The notes: a model not told the origin generated them from the letters alone. Shown: positions 1 to 11,660, numbered from the stretch's first letter. The stretch is DNA of 64,000 nt from Vombatus ursinus (GCF_900497805.2 NW_020954588.1:7112464-7176463), one strand, 5' to 3'. Numbers and translations are program-made.

Positions 1-79
1 GAGCGTGGCCCGTGGCTTGCCCGGGCCTCCTGATTTGCCGCAGGAAATTCCAGTCCTTCCAAGGAAAAGGAAGGAGGCA

Positions 80-320
80 ACTCGGTGGTGCAACAGATGG
101 CGCGCTGGGCCTGGAGTTAGAAAGACTAGTTCAAACCCCGCTTTGGACACCGCCACCACCGCACACGCGTACGCGCACGTGAATTCACCCCAGTCTACAT
201 CAATTTCCCCATCTGTAAAATGAGGACAAAATGATTAGCACCTACTTCTCAGGGTTGTGAAATGCGATCATATTTGTAAGGCGCTTTGCAAACTTTGCAA
301 AAGCACCGCACAGATGCTAG
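80..320 (-). repeat. MIR/THER1-like CORE-SINE, minus strand
   Basis: Read on the minus strand it runs from the gene-like tRNA-core region (CATTTCACAACCCTGAG, CATTTTACAGATGGGG) to a tail resembling TTTGAACTAGTCTTTCTAACTCC. Order and motifs match mammalian MIR-type SINEs. Confidence 0.65.
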
Positions 321-464
321 TTTTAAAATAACGTTTAGTTAAAATAATGCCATGATGTGACAGAGCTGGCAGGACCGAGGAAGGGGGGCCTCTGTGTCTC
401 TGTGCCTCACAGTGCTCAAGAGGGAGCCAAGACTGCTTGGGGATTTCACTTAGAAATCCTAAGA

Positions 465-615
465 TCATAGATTTAAAGCTGGAAGGGACCTACTCTAACC
501 TCCCTTGTTTTTCACATTAGGAAACTGATGGTTAGCATGCATCTAAAACGATTTGCCCAAGGACACCCAAAAGTAAGCCTAGGAGATTCTATTGACCTGG
601 CAGCCTAGTCAGCAA
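465..615 (+). repeat. MIR-superfamily SINE
   Basis: It starts ATCATAGATTTAAAGCTGG, followed by AAGGGACC, AGGAAACTGATGG and a TTGCCCAAGGACAC segment. This is the pattern of a marsupial SINE that shares the MIR tail. Confidence 0.6.
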
Positions 616-617
616 TA

Positions 618-868
618 ATAAATACTAGCTAACATGTGTATAGCACTTTAAGGTTTGCAAAGTGCCTTGCAAATAGTGTTTCATTTGATCCTCACAACAA
701 TCCAGAGAAGGATGCTATCATTATCACAGATTGATGAAGAAACTGAGGCAGACAAGTTTAAGCAACTTGCCCAAGGACACCCATCCGAGAAATTCGGAGG
801 TGGGATTTAAACTCGGGTCTTTCTCACTCTAGTTCCAGCAGTCTATCCACCACTGAACCACCTAGCTG
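618..868 (+). repeat. MIR/THER1-like SINE
   Basis: Nearly complete MIR-type copy: TAGCTAACATGTGTATAGCA, TTTCATTTGATCCTCACAAC, GAAACTGAGGCAGA, CTTGCCCAAGGACAC and a tail ending CCACCTAGCTGCC. Confidence 0.75.
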
Positions 869-965
869 CCAGCAAGCATTTGTTAAATGTCTGCTAAGTG
901 CTGGGGATACAAAGAAAGGTGGAAAACATGGTCCCTGCCCTCAAGGAGCTCACTTTCTGATGGGA
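868..965 (+). repeat. Fragment of an old ~0.8-1 kb interspersed repeat (5' part)
   Basis: TCTGCTAAGTGCTGGGGATA and CCCTGCCCTCAAGGAGCTCA are the opening of a repeat seen several times in this window (compare 20380, 32455, 47935, 54480). I do not name the family with confidence. Confidence 0.55.
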
Positions 966-1399
966 GGGTGAATATGCAAAAAATTATACCTTCAAGATTT
1001 AGTCCTTTCCTTGCACCAAACTCCCATATCTTAGCAGGTAAAGCCATTTGGGTCCAGTGGCAAGATCAGGATGACTGGAGATGGCCCAAGATATGGTGGG
1101 AGACCTTGGCCTTTCCTAACTCCACTCAAACCATACCAAACCATTCGTACTCCTGGGAGGCTGGAATGCAGCAGCTTACACAAAACTGATCCAAATAAGG
1201 AAGCTCAGAGACAGGATTCAATTGTTGTTGGAAGGAAATAAGTAAATCAGACTGGGTGGAGTGGGGTTGAATGGACTTTGGATTTTTCCTCATACCAAGA
1301 AAGAGCATGAGGACAACAGCCAGAATAACTGAATCAGAGACTTTTAAATATGAACAAAACCTCAGAAGCCATGCAGACCAAATTCCCACCTATGAATCC

Positions 1400-1830
1400 C
1401 CTCCTTAACAGTGCCTACAAGGGGTCCCCTAGTCTCTTGAGCGAACAGCTCCAGACACTGCAAGAGATAGCCCATTCCATTTTCATTAGCTCTAAACATG
1501 ATGACCTTCTCCCCTCTATTGAGCTGAAATCAACCTCTGTGTAAGTTCCTAGGTCTGCCCTCCAGGGCAAATGAATTCCTGGTTCTCAACCTTTCAGAGG
1601 TTTGAAAACTGATCACATCTATCATGTTTTCTTCAGACTAAACACCACCTTTCAACAAACCTTCAGTTTGTTTGGTTGGTTTTTGGTTTGGTTTTGTTCT
1701 TGTAAGGCCTGCTTTTGAGTTTCCCTCACTATCCTGGCTACTCTCTCTGGACAGCTCTAGCTTATCAATATGTCTCTTAAAACATAGTTCCCAGAGCTAA
1801 ACATTCTTTCAGAAGCAGAATGAACAGGTA
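1400..1830 (-). repeat. CR1/L3-type LINE 3' fragment
   Basis: Segments such as GCCCATTCCATTTTCATTAGC, the CTCTGGACAGCTCTAGCTTA stretch and TCTTAAAACATAGTTCCCAG match the reverse complement of amniote CR1/L3 3' ends (CTGGAGC.., GGAATGGGC). Diverged and 5' truncated. Confidence 0.6.
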
Positions 1831-1969
1831 AAGTCAAGGGAGTTGAAAGCTAAATAATGTCAAATTCATACCACCTTGCATAATTTTGAAATACACAAAT
1901 CCTGAAGCAATCGTTGCTTCAGTTTCACTAATAAAAAACTGAACATCTATAACACAGTTCAATACAAGT

Positions 1970-2123
1970 ATTTTTTTTTTGTGTGTGTGTGTGAGGCAGT
2001 TGGGGTTAAGTGACTTGCCCAGGGTCACACAGCTAGTGTTATGTGTCTGAGGCCGAATTTGAACTCAGGTCCTCCTGATTCCAAGGCCGGTGCTCTCTCC
2101 ACTGTACCACCTAACTGCTTCCA
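1970..2123 (-). repeat. Marsupial tRNA-derived SINE (WSINE1-like)
   Basis: On the minus strand: GGTGGTACAGTGGAGAGAGC, TTTGAACTCA complement, GTGTGACCCTGGGCAAGTCA, then an A-rich tail (plus-strand T tract at 1972-1980). Typical full-length copy with A/B-box-like head. Confidence 0.8.
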
Positions 2124-2124
2124 A

Positions 2125-2930
2125 AAAGCATTTTTAATATCCCTACATGAAAGACACTACAAAATACTGGAGATGCAGAATATCTACCCACCCCCCAAAG
2201 GGTATCCTCTCCTGAGAGTATACTGCTGTGTCCTTTACTGGGAGAACACAACATGCACACAAGTAATTCAAGGAGGAAAAGACCCCTAACCACTGGAGGA
2301 CGAGGAAAGGCTCACTTCACGGAGAAGATGGCAAGAAAATAAGGCTTCTGAGAGGTAAGGATGAGGAATGAATTCCAAATATGAGTAGCTTGTGTGGATA
2401 CATGGAGGCAGGCAATAGAATGTTGCATCTGAGGAAGAGCTAATAGATTAGTTCAGTTGGATCCTGGATTACAAAGATTAGGAAGGAGAATAATGTAAAA
2501 TAAGGCTGTGGAAGGGTATTGGACCAGACTGTTGAGAGCCTTAAATGCCAGGGAGAGAAGTTTGCTTTTTGAACCAAAGGTCATAGGGAGCCACTGAAAA
2601 ATTTTGAGCAGAAAAAGGACATGGCCATACTGGTGCCTTAGGAAGATAATTTTAGCATCCTCATGGAGGGTGAATTGGAGATGGGAGAGACTGGAAGCAG
2701 AGAAATTAACTAGGAAGCTAACAGTTGTGTACATGAGGTATGATAAAGGTTTGAAGGAGAGTAATGATACTTTGAATAGAAAAAAAAAAAAGGATAGAAG
2801 AGATGTGGAAGTCAGATCCACAGGATCTGATGAGGAATTAGAAATGAGGGCTGATGACTGAGATTACAACCCAGATAATTGGGAGGATGATGGTATCTTC
2901 AACAGAAAAGGGGAAATGGGGGCGGGAGAA
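2125..2930 (+). repeat. Old ~0.8-1 kb interspersed repeat, fairly complete copy
   Basis: It contains AGAGCCTTAAATGCCAGGG, ATAGGGAGCCACTG, GAGCAGAAAAAGGACATGGC and GAAGATAATTTTAGC in the order seen in the copy at 41835-42595. The family is an old mammalian interspersed repeat that I cannot name surely. Confidence 0.5.
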
Positions 2931-3524
2931 AGGAAGGCAGGCTTAGAGAAGATAATGATTACTCTGTTTAAAATTGTGCCTCAGTTTCATTCCAAATCTG
3001 TTAAACCCGATATTCTTTTGAGCAAAAAAACTTGAAAAAAAAAAACCTTAAATATCTTCCATATAACATCCTCAGACACAACGTGAAGCAAAAGGAACAG
3101 TGAAATGTAACAAAATTTCCATCCACTGTGTATCAGTGGTGTGATCTGGCTGTGAATTTCCATGACCTAACCAGGGTAAGCCATAAAAACCTGTAGATGC
3201 TAGTTTGACAGCAAACCAATCTAATCTGGGATAAAAGATAACTTACTACTGTAGTTAAAAAAATAAAAAGACCCCAAAAACCCTCCAGGAAAGAGTAACT
3301 TGTGGAAGTTTTTCTGGGAGGAGGGGAGAGGAAAACTAATATAACATTTAAAAATTCCTAAATAGGCACCTAGCGCCAGTTTTGACCTAGTGATAGCAAA
3401 ATTGGCTTCACAAATGATGAAAAAGGATTTTTTCCCTTTTGCCTTAACAGCCATCTTTCTCATTTCCTCCTCATTGCTTCAATCAGAAACTGTATTTTGA
3501 GACAAGAAAAGAGAGTTTTTTAAT

Positions 3525-3690
3525 GTCATTATCATCACTCAGATTTACATAGCACAATATGATTTACTTACTGCATTCTTCACAACCAATTGAGGCAAGT
3601 GGTACATGTATTTTCATTTACAGAGGAGGAATCTGAGGATGAGAGGAAATGACTTACTCAAATTCACATGGTCACTAACAAAAATTCATG
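3525..3690 (+). repeat. MIR/THER1-like SINE, interrupted by L1
   Basis: Contains CACAACCAATTGAGGCAAG, TTTACAGAGGAGGAATCTGAGG and a tail region that resumes near 4290 beyond the L1 insertion, showing that the L1 landed in an existing SINE. Confidence 0.55.
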
Positions 3691-4288
3691 ATTTCTACTG
3701 GTGGCAAAGAATTGGAAATTGAGGGGATGCCCATCAACTGGGGAATGACTGAACAAGTTGTGGTATATGAACATAATGGAATACTATTGTGCTATAAGAA
3801 ATGATGAGCAGACTTCAGAAAAACCTGGAAGGACTTACATGAACTGATGCTGAGTGAAATGAGTAGAACCAAGAGAACATTGTACACAGTAACAGCCACA
3901 CTGTGCAATGACTAACTTTCATAGACTTAGCTCTTCTCAGCAATGCAAGGATCTAAGACAACTCCAAAAGAGTCATGATGGAAAATACTGTCCACATCTA
4001 GAGAAAGGACTGTGGAGTCTGAATGCAGATGGAAGCATACTATTTGCTCCTCTTTTCTTTTGTTATTTTATTTCTTCTTTCTCGTAGTTCCTCCCATTAG
4101 TTCTAATTCTTCTATACATCATAACTAATGTGAAAATATGTTTAATATGAATGTGTAAGTAGAGCCTATATCAGATTTCATACCATCTTGGGGAGGGGGG
4201 AGGAAAAGGAGAGGGAGAAAATTTAAAACTCAAAATCTTATGGAAGTGAATGTTGAAAACTAAAAATAATAAATTATTTTTAAAAAGT
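3690..4288 (+). mobile_element. L1 LINE, 5'-truncated 3' end (subfamily A)
   Basis: It starts in the ORF2 C-terminal coding region (GTGGCAAAGAATTGGAAATTG) and runs through the 3' UTR to AAAACTAAAAATAATAAATT. The flanks TCATGATTTCT and TCATGCATTCT look like a decayed target duplication. Confidence 0.85.
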
Positions 4289-4419
4289 CATGCATTCTCA
4301 GACCAAATTCAGTACTTTATCCTAGAGATAAGAATTTCAGTGTTTATTTTATATTATCCATACCTAACCAAGTCTACTTAAAATTAATCAAATAAGTATC
4401 AATAATGTTGTCACTGTTA

Positions 4420-4678
4420 TCGTTCAGTCATTTTCAGTTGTATCCTACTCTTTGTTGCCCCATTTGGGATTTTCTTAGCAAAGATACTGGAGTGGTTTCC
4501 CATTTCTTTCTTCAGCTCATTTTATAAATGAGGAAACTGAGGCAAACAGGGTGAAGTGACTTGCCCAGGGTCATATGGCCACATGTCTGAAGCCAGATTG
4601 GAATTCAGGAAGATAAATTGTCCTGACTCCAGGCCCAGTGCTCTATGCACTATCGCACCACCTAGCTGCAACAATAAT
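4420..4678 (-). repeat. RTE-tailed SINE (RTESINE1-like: tRNA head + BovB tail)
   Basis: On the minus strand a tRNA-like SINE head (plus CCACCTAGCTGC at its end) is joined through GAAACTGAGGCAAACAGGGT to a BovB/RTE tail (plus TTTTCTTAGCAAAGATACTGG). Confidence 0.8.
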
Positions 4679-4779
4679 ACCTATACTTAATAAAGTAGAC
4701 ATGTATACTAATATTTTTTACTAGTCAGCCCATGCGTGTCCTAGCCCAGTGCTTCTTCATAAGAATTAAAATACTCTTC

Positions 4780-5182
4780 CCCTTCCTCTTCACTTTCTAA
4801 GTTCCAGGCCCACATTACCAACTGATTACTTGACATTTCAAACAGGATATTCCATGGGCATCTCAAACTCAATAAATTCCAAGCAGAATTCTGCCGGGAT
4901 TCCCCTTCACAGTTTCCTACTTCTCACAATCACTTTCTACATGAAGTGTTTCCTGATCCCCATGGGTACTTATATTTCAGTATTTGGTGCGTAATGTATA
5001 TGCATAGAAACTCCATGTTATGTATATACTTAGAAACTGCCATGTTGTCTCTCCTATCAGAAATCAAGTGCTTTCAGGGTGGGAATAGTCCGAGTATGTC
5101 TTTGTATCCCCAACACTTAACACAGTGCCTGGTAGCAGTAGGCACTTAATAAATGTTTATTGTTTAACTGATTGTCCGTTAT
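4780..5182 (+). repeat. L2 LINE 3' end
   Basis: Ends in the L2 tail: TTTGTATCCCCAACACTTAA, CACAGTGCCTGG, AGGCACTTAATAAATGTTTA. The upstream part is diverged. Confidence 0.7.
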
Positions 5183-5224
5183 TCCATTCTGGCTTCACTT
5201 CTCATCTACTTGAATTTCTATGTA

Positions 5225-5292
5225 AGCTCTCATCTTCCCTTGATCCCTCGTTGTTGTTTAGTTGGTTTTTCAGTCTCATCCAACTGACTCTT
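5225..5292 (-). repeat. BovB/RTE tail fragment
   Basis: GTTGTTTAGTTGGTTTTTCAG followed by CTGACTCTTCGTGAGCCC resembles the BovB-derived tail of the RTE-type SINEs in this window. Confidence 0.45.
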
Positions 5293-5524
5293 CGTGAGCC
5301 CTTCTTGATTCCCTTAGCCTTCTACTTTTCCTGGTCCAGTAATACCTGATTCAGGGTAACTCCAACCATCCACTTTCTCAGCTTTTACTCCCAGATTGCA
5401 AAATGCTTACCAAAGAAATCACAAAACTGTACAATCTAAATTCACTATAAATTTCTGCTAACCTATCTAGCCTTCCCCAAACAACAAATGTTTGTTGCTT
5501 GATTGCTTCATTTGACAATGATAT

Positions 5525-5662
5525 AATAATAATAATAACAATAACTAGCATTTAAATAGCACCTATTGTGTGGGAGGCACTGTGCTAAGAACTTTATACA
5601 TATTCTCATTTGATCCTCACAACAGTCACTTGGAGAGTGAGAGAAAGGTAGGTGCTTTTATT
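5525..5662 (+). repeat. MIR/THER1-like SINE, 5' half
   Basis: TAACTAGCATTTAAATAGCA, GGCACTGTGCTAAG and TCATTTGATCCTCACAACAG are MIR-type; the copy stops at 5662 where an L1-derived block begins. Confidence 0.65.
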
Positions 5663-5985
5663 ATTCCCATAGAAGGGAGGGCAAATTGGGGGAGGGGGTA
5701 ATCAGAAGCAAACACTTCTGAGGAGGGACAGGGTCAAAAGAGAGAATAGAATAAATAGGGGCAGGATAGGATGAAGGGAAATAGAGTTAGTTTTTCACAA
5801 CATAACTACTATGGAAGTGTGTTGCTTGACTACACATGTATAACCTGTATCAAGTTGCTTGCCTTCTCAATGAGGGTGGGTGGGGAGGGAGGAAGGGAGA
5901 AAATTTAGAACCCAAAGTTTTAAAAACAAATGTTAAAAATTGTTTTCACATGCAACTGGGAAATAAGACATACAGGCAATGGGGT
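5663..5985 (+). mobile_element. L1 deletion derivative: ORF1/ORF2 spacer + ORF2 start fused to 3' UTR (type B)
   Basis: The block begins with the L1 inter-ORF spacer (AGGAGGGACAGGGTCAAAAG; compare 36960-37030 in the long L1) and reaches the first codons of ORF2 (GGGAAATAGAGTTAG). It then jumps to the 3' UTR (CTTCTCAATGAGGGTGGG...CAACTGGGAAATAA). Almost all of ORF2 is absent. Confidence 0.65.
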
Positions 5986-6192
5986 ATAGAAATCTATCCT
6001 GCCCTACAGGAAAATAGAAGGGGAAGGGAATAAGAGAAGGGGGGGTGATAGAAGGGAGGGCAGATTAGAAGGGGTATTCAGAATGCACCCTGTCTTGGGG
6101 TGGGGGGAGGAGTGAGATGGGGAGAAAATTTGGAACTCAAAATCTTGGAGAAGTGAATGTTAAAACTAAAAATAAAATAATTAATTAAAAAA
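5985..6192 (+). mobile_element. L1 deletion derivative: ORF1/ORF2 spacer fused to 3' UTR (type A)
   Basis: It starts with the spacer (ATAGAAATCTATCCTGCC, AGAAGGGAGGGCAGATTAG) and jumps directly to a different 3' UTR type (CTTGGGGTGGGGGGAGG...AAAACTAAAAATAAAATAAT). It lies directly after another derivative of the same general design. Confidence 0.65.
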
Positions 6193-6229
6193 AAGAGTTG
6201 GACATGACTGAATTATAACAGCTTCCATC

Positions 6230-6405
6230 ACTGGGCTCCTTGCCTCTCTTCTCTCCCCTGTGCAATCCATTCGTCACACAGCAGCCACACGGATAGCCCT
6301 AAATCACAGATCTCTGTTGTATTTCAGTTTCCTGTCTCCAGCTTCTAGGACAGTACCTTGCACATAGAAAGAGTTTAATAAACATTTGTTGAAAAGCTGA
6401 TATCT
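6230..6405 (+). repeat. L2 LINE tail
   Basis: GTCTCCAGCTTCTAGGACAG, TACCTTGCACATAGAAAGAG and TTTAATAAACATTTGTTGAA match the L2 3' terminus. Confidence 0.55.
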
Positions 6406-6589
6406 AAACAAAAGAGTTAAGAAAAGATGCTTGTGAGCTGTTCTGTTTATCTTTCTTCTATCTGGTAATTTACAATCCAATAACCCCCAATATAATACAG
6501 AGTGAGGGAATGATAGATAGCCTCTCCTTAGGAACAAAGTGGAACAGTGCAGCCTTCTTTCCCTTATCATAAAAAACCTCACCCTTCTT

Positions 6590-7431
6590 TTTTATGTTTT
6601 TAAATGTAAAAAAAAAATATTTAGGGTGAGATGATCCAGAAAAGCTGTTTTTGACACACCTTTTAGTTTTCCTTTTAAATTTCAGGTGTAAGCTTTTTTT
6701 CTCAAATTGATTCTTTTTTTTTTTTTAACCAGACAGTCTAATTGAAGAGCTAGAAACAAGGGCTTTTGTTTTTCTGTGATACATATTTTGAAAATGTCTT
6801 CTGCCTCTCAAAAGGAAATAGGTCTCAATGGAATCTAAAAGATAAATTGGTGACCTTTCAACTCCATTAAAATATAATGAATATGTTGCTAGTGAAGGTG
6901 AAAATGGTTGCTTTTGAACCATGGAATCTGTTGAATGTGTACCATGAACCTTCCAAACTATTTCCCTATGAGTCTGGAGTAATCATTTGTACTATGGCTT
7001 GGAATTTTCAGCACTTCAGGAGGAGTGGGGGTTGTTGTAACCCCAAAATAAGTGCAATGAATCCACAAATTGGAGTTACATATTGCAAAACTGAAACAGT
7101 GAAAAAATGTTTTGTAAATTTAAATTGTTTTTGTGTTCACCTACTGTGGCTACTGTTCAGACTTTATTCAGAAATCTTTTATAGGTTTTATTCGCTAAGA
7201 AAAATCATTCCATATCTATGAACAATGTCTCAATCTTATGTATATATGTTTTATTAATATGTAAATATTTAGATATTTTAAAATTTCAATATTTTTTAAA
7301 ACAAATTCAACAAAGGACTAGTTGTGAAAATGGTGTATAACATTGTGTTGTGATATCAATTCATGAGAAGCTCCTTATGTCCATTCTGAAAGAAAACAAT
7401 AAATTACTTTAATTGAACTTACAAAAAAAAA
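6590..7431. other. Non-L1 sequence at the 3' side of the L1, resembling an mRNA 3' end on the plus strand
   Basis: About 840 bases of non-repetitive AT-rich DNA lie inside the 17-bp duplications but beyond the L1's usual 3' end. On the plus strand they finish with AATAAA at 7398-7403, then A9 at 7423-7431, 19 bases later: the layout of a polyadenylated transcript end. It may be L1 3' transduction, or a processed transcript inserted in the L1 A-tail. An open frame at 6877-7221 (114 codons) resembles nothing I know. Confidence 0.6.
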
Positions 7432-9179
7432 TTGTTTAGTATTTTATTTTCCCCCAATTAAATGGAAAAACATTTTTCAACATTCATCTTTAAAACTTTG
7501 AGTTCCAAATTCTCTCCTTTCCTCCCTCTCCCCCCACATTGAAAAAGCAAGCAATTCGATATAGGTTATACACGTGTAGTCATGCAAAACATATTCCATA
7601 TTAATCATGTTATGAAAGAAAACATAGACCCCCCCAAAAAAAATACCTGAAGAAAAATAAAGGAAGTAAAAAAATATGTTTTAATCTGTATTCAGACACC
7701 ATCAGTTCTTTCTCTGGGGATGGATAGCATTTTTTATCATAAGTTCTTTAGAATTGTTGTAGATCATTGTATTACTGAGATTAGCTAAGTCATTTACAGT
7801 AGGTCATCTTACAATACTGCTGTTACTTTGTACACAATACATTTCACTTTGCATCACCTCATGTAAGTCCAGGTTTTTCTGAGAGCATCCTGCTCATCAT
7901 TCTTATAGCACAATAATATTCCATCAAAATCACATAGCACAATTTGTTCAGCTATTCTCCAATTGATGGGCATCCTCCCAATTTCCAACTCCCTGCTACC
8001 AGAAAAGAGCCACTATAAATATTTCTGTACATATAGGTCCTTTTCTCTTTTGTTTTTTTATCTCTTTTGGGATATAGACCTTGGAGTGGTATTGCTAGGT
8101 CAAAGGGATGCAGGGTTTTATAGGCCTTTGGGCATAGTTCCAAATTGCTCTGCAGAATGGCTGAATCAGTTCACAACTCCACCAACAGTGCATTGATGTA
8201 TCATTTTTCCCACATCCCCTCCAACACTTGTCATCCTCCTTTTCTGTCCTATTAGCCAATCTAATAGGTATGAAGTGATACCTCAGAATTGTTTCAATTT
8301 GCATTCCTCCAATCAATAGCTATTTAGAGCACCTTCTCATATGGTTATTGATAGCTCTGATTACTTCATCTGAAAACTGTTCATATCTCTTGATCATTTA
8401 TCAATTGCGGAATAGCTCATATTTTTATAAATTTGACTCAGTTCTCTTATGTATTTGAGAAATGAGGCCTTTATCAGAGAAACTTATGTCAATTTTTTTT
8501 ACAGTTATGATTACTAAATGTATTTCCCTCCATCCTATTTCCCCCATTTATTTGATTTTCTCTCTTTCACCCTGTCCCTCCTCAAAAGTGTTTTGCTTCT
8601 GACTACCATCTCCCCCAATCTGCCTTCCCTTCTATTACCCCCCCCATTCTCTTATCCCTTCCTCTCCTACTCTCCTATAGGATAAGATAGATTTCTATAC
8701 CCAATTGAGTGTGTATGTTATTCCCTCGTTGAGCCAATTCTTATGAGAGTAAGGTACACTTACTCCCCCTCTCACGTCCCACATCTTCATTGCCCATCCC
8801 CTCCCTTGTAAAAGCTTTTTCTTGCCTCTTTTATGTGAGATAATTTACCCCATTCTACCTCACCCTTTCCCTTTCTCCCAGTGCATTCCTTTCTCACCTC
8901 TTAATTTTATTTTTTTTAGATATCATCCCTTCATATTCAACTCACACCTATGACCTCTGTCTATATATACTCCTAACTGCCCTAGTAATGAGAAAGTTTT
9001 TGTGAGTTACGAGTGTCATCTTCCTATGTAGGAATATAAACAGTTTAACCTTATTAAGATACCTATGATTTCCCTTTCCTGTTTCCCTTTTTATGCTTCT
9101 CTTTACTCTTGTATTTGAAAGTCAAATTTTCTATTCAGTTCTGGTCTTTTCCTCAAGAATGCTTGAAAGTCCTCTATTT

Positions 9180-10020
9180 CATTAAATGTCTATTTTTTTC
9201 CCCCTGAAGGATTATACTCAGTTTTGTTGGGTAGGTGATTCTTGATTGTAATTCTAACTCCTTTGCCCTCTGGAATATCATATTCCAAGCCCTCCAATCC
9301 TTTAATGTAGAAGCTGCTATACCTTGTGTTATCCTGACTGTGGTTCCATGATATTTGAATTGTTTCTTTCTGGCTGCTTGCAATATTCTCTCCTTGACCT
9401 GGGAGCTCTAGAATTTGGCTCTAATATTCCTGAGAGTTTTCATTTTAGGATCTCTTTCAGGAGGTAATAGGTGGATTCTTTCAGTTTCTATTTTACCCTC
9501 TGGTTCTAGAATATCAGGGCAGTTTTCCTTGATAATTTCTTAAAAAATGATGTCTAGCTCTTTTTTTGATCATGGCTTTTAGACAGTCCAATAATTTTTA
9601 AATTATTTCTCCTAGATCTATTTTCCAGATTGGTTGTTTTTCCAATGAGATACTTTATGTTGTCTTCTATTTTTTCATTCTTTTGATTTTGTTTTATTGT
9701 TTCTTGATTTCCCATAAAGGCATTAGCTTCCATTTGCTCAATTCTACTTTTTAAGGAGTGTTTTTCTTCAGTGAATTTTTGTGCTCCTTTTTCCATTTGG
9801 CCAATTCTGCTTTTCAAGGCATTCTTCTCCTCATTGGCTTTTTGTATCTCTTTTACATTTGGCCTAGTCTGTTTTTTAAGGTATTTTCTTCAGTTTTTTG
9901 GGGGGGTCTCCTTTACCAAGCTATTAACTTTTTTACATGATTTTCTTGCATCAATCTCATTTCTCTTCCCAATTTTTCTTCCACCTCTAAAACCTGATTT
10001 TCAAAATCTTTTTTGAGCCC
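9180..10020 (-). pseudogene. L1 ORF1 remnant (coiled-coil RNA-binding protein)
   Basis: The minus strand encodes a coiled-coil stretch with KSRIEQMEANAFMGNQETIK, then YLIGKTTNLENRSRRNNLKI, the start of the L1 ORF1 RRM domain (LENRSRRNNLRI motif). A further segment near 9383-9180 (ITYPTKLSIILQGEKN) is the C-terminal domain. The frame is broken in places. ORF1p binds L1 RNA as a trimer. Confidence 0.75.
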
Positions 10021-10545
10021 TTCCATGGCCTAAGGCCAATTAATATTTTTTGGAGGCTTTGGATGTTGGAGCTTTGACTGTGTTATCTTCTTCTGAGTGT
10101 GTGTTTTGATCTTCCTTGCATCACAGTAACTTTCTATGTCAGAATTTTTTTTCTGTTGTTTGCTCACTTTCCAGTCTGTTTTTAAGTCTTTGTTAAAGTG
10201 GAGCTCTGCTTTCAGGGTGGAAGGCACACTATTCCAAGCTTCAGGGGTTTTGTACAGCTATTTTCAGAGATACTTCTAGGGATCTATAAGTTTTCAGTTC
10301 TTTCAAAGTGGTATGATCTAAGGAGAGGTGTGTTTACTACTCTTCTGGTCTGTGAGTGACTGCAAGTACTCTTTTCTGCCCTAGAACTGTGAGGACAGTC
10401 CCCCCTCCACTGTGACCACAAGCTCTGCTATGCTAGTGCTCCTCCTCACCCTGGGGCTGCCACCCAGAACTGTGACCCAGATCTGAGTGAGGGCAAAGCA
10501 GCAGAGTCCTGCCCCCAGAGCCAGCAAAGAGACCCCTGTAATCTT

Positions 10546-11660
10546 TTTTTTAATTAATTTATTTTGAATTATCAAGAATCACTTCCATAAGCTTTTGAGT
10601 TTTAAATTTTTCTCCCCCTCTTCCCACCTCCCTCCCCAAGACAGCACACAATCTGATATATACTATACATATATATTCCTATTAAACATATTTTCACATT
10701 AGTGATGTTGTAAGTAAGAATTAGAACCTATAGGAAGAATTACCAGAAAGAGGAAACAAAACACAACAGAGGGAAAAAATAGCAAATAGTATGTTTCAAT
10801 CTGCATTCAAACTCCATAGTTCTTTCTTTGGATGTGGATAGCATTTTACATCATGAGGCTTTGGGAGATGTCTTAGATCCTTGTATTGTTGAGAAGGGTT
10901 AAGTCTATCAATATTAGTCATCGCACAACATGGCTGTTACTGTGAAGACATTCTCCTGGTTCTGCTCATCTCACTCAGCATCAGACCATACAAGTCTTTC
11001 CAGGTTTTTCTGAAATCTGCCTGCTCATCATTTCTTGTAGCACAATAGTATTCCATTACATTCATATGCCACAAATTGTTCAGCCATTCCCTAATTGATG
11101 GGCATCCTTCCAATTTCCAATTCTTTGCCACCACAAAAAGAGCTACTATAAATATTTTTGTACATGTGGGTCCTTTTCCCATTTGTGTGATCTCTTTGGG
11201 ATATAGCCCTAGAAGTGCTATTGCTAGGTCAGAGGGTATGCACAGTTTTATAGCCCTTTGGGCATAGTTCCAAACTGCTCTCCAAAATGGTTGGATCATT
11301 TCACAACTCCACCAACAATGCATTAGTGTTCCAATTTTCCCACATCTTTTCCAACATTTTCCTGTTTTGTCATGTTGGCCAATCTGATAGATGTGATGTG
11401 GTACCTCAGAGTCGTGTTGATTTGCATTTCTCTAATCAATAGTGATTTGGAGCATTTTTTTCATATGACCGTAGATGGCTTTGATTTCTTCATCTGAGAA
11501 CTGTCTGTTCATATCCTTTGACCATTTATCAATTGGGGAATGGCTTGTATTCTCATAAATTTGACTTAATTCTCTATATGTTTTAGAAATGAGGCCCTTA
11601 TCAGACTGGTGGTAAAACTTCTTTCCCAATTTTCTACCTTCCTTCTAATCTTGGTCGCAT
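10546..11660 (-). mobile_element. L1 LINE, 5'-truncated, nested in the 5' UTR of the older L1
   Basis: It is flanked by a perfect 17-bp duplication GAGACCCCTGTAATCTT at 10529-10545 and 11661-11677. The minus strand carries the L1 3' UTR and ORF2 C terminus ([20 protein letters not shown], then [11 protein letters not shown]), beginning near GRKFYHQSDKGLISK-like coding. T tract at 10546-10552 is the A-tail. Confidence 0.9.

Noticed and set aside
1-180. CpG-island promoter or first exon of a neighbouring gene (TFDP2 lies beside GK5 in human)
   Set aside because: Only a short GC-richer patch; part of it is a MIR-type SINE, and no coding or splice pattern supports an exon.
6877-7221. 114-codon plus-strand open frame as a gene
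   Set aside because: It lies in AT-rich sequence that looks like a transcript 3' end inside an L1 insertion, has no family motif and an odd composition; probably a chance frame.
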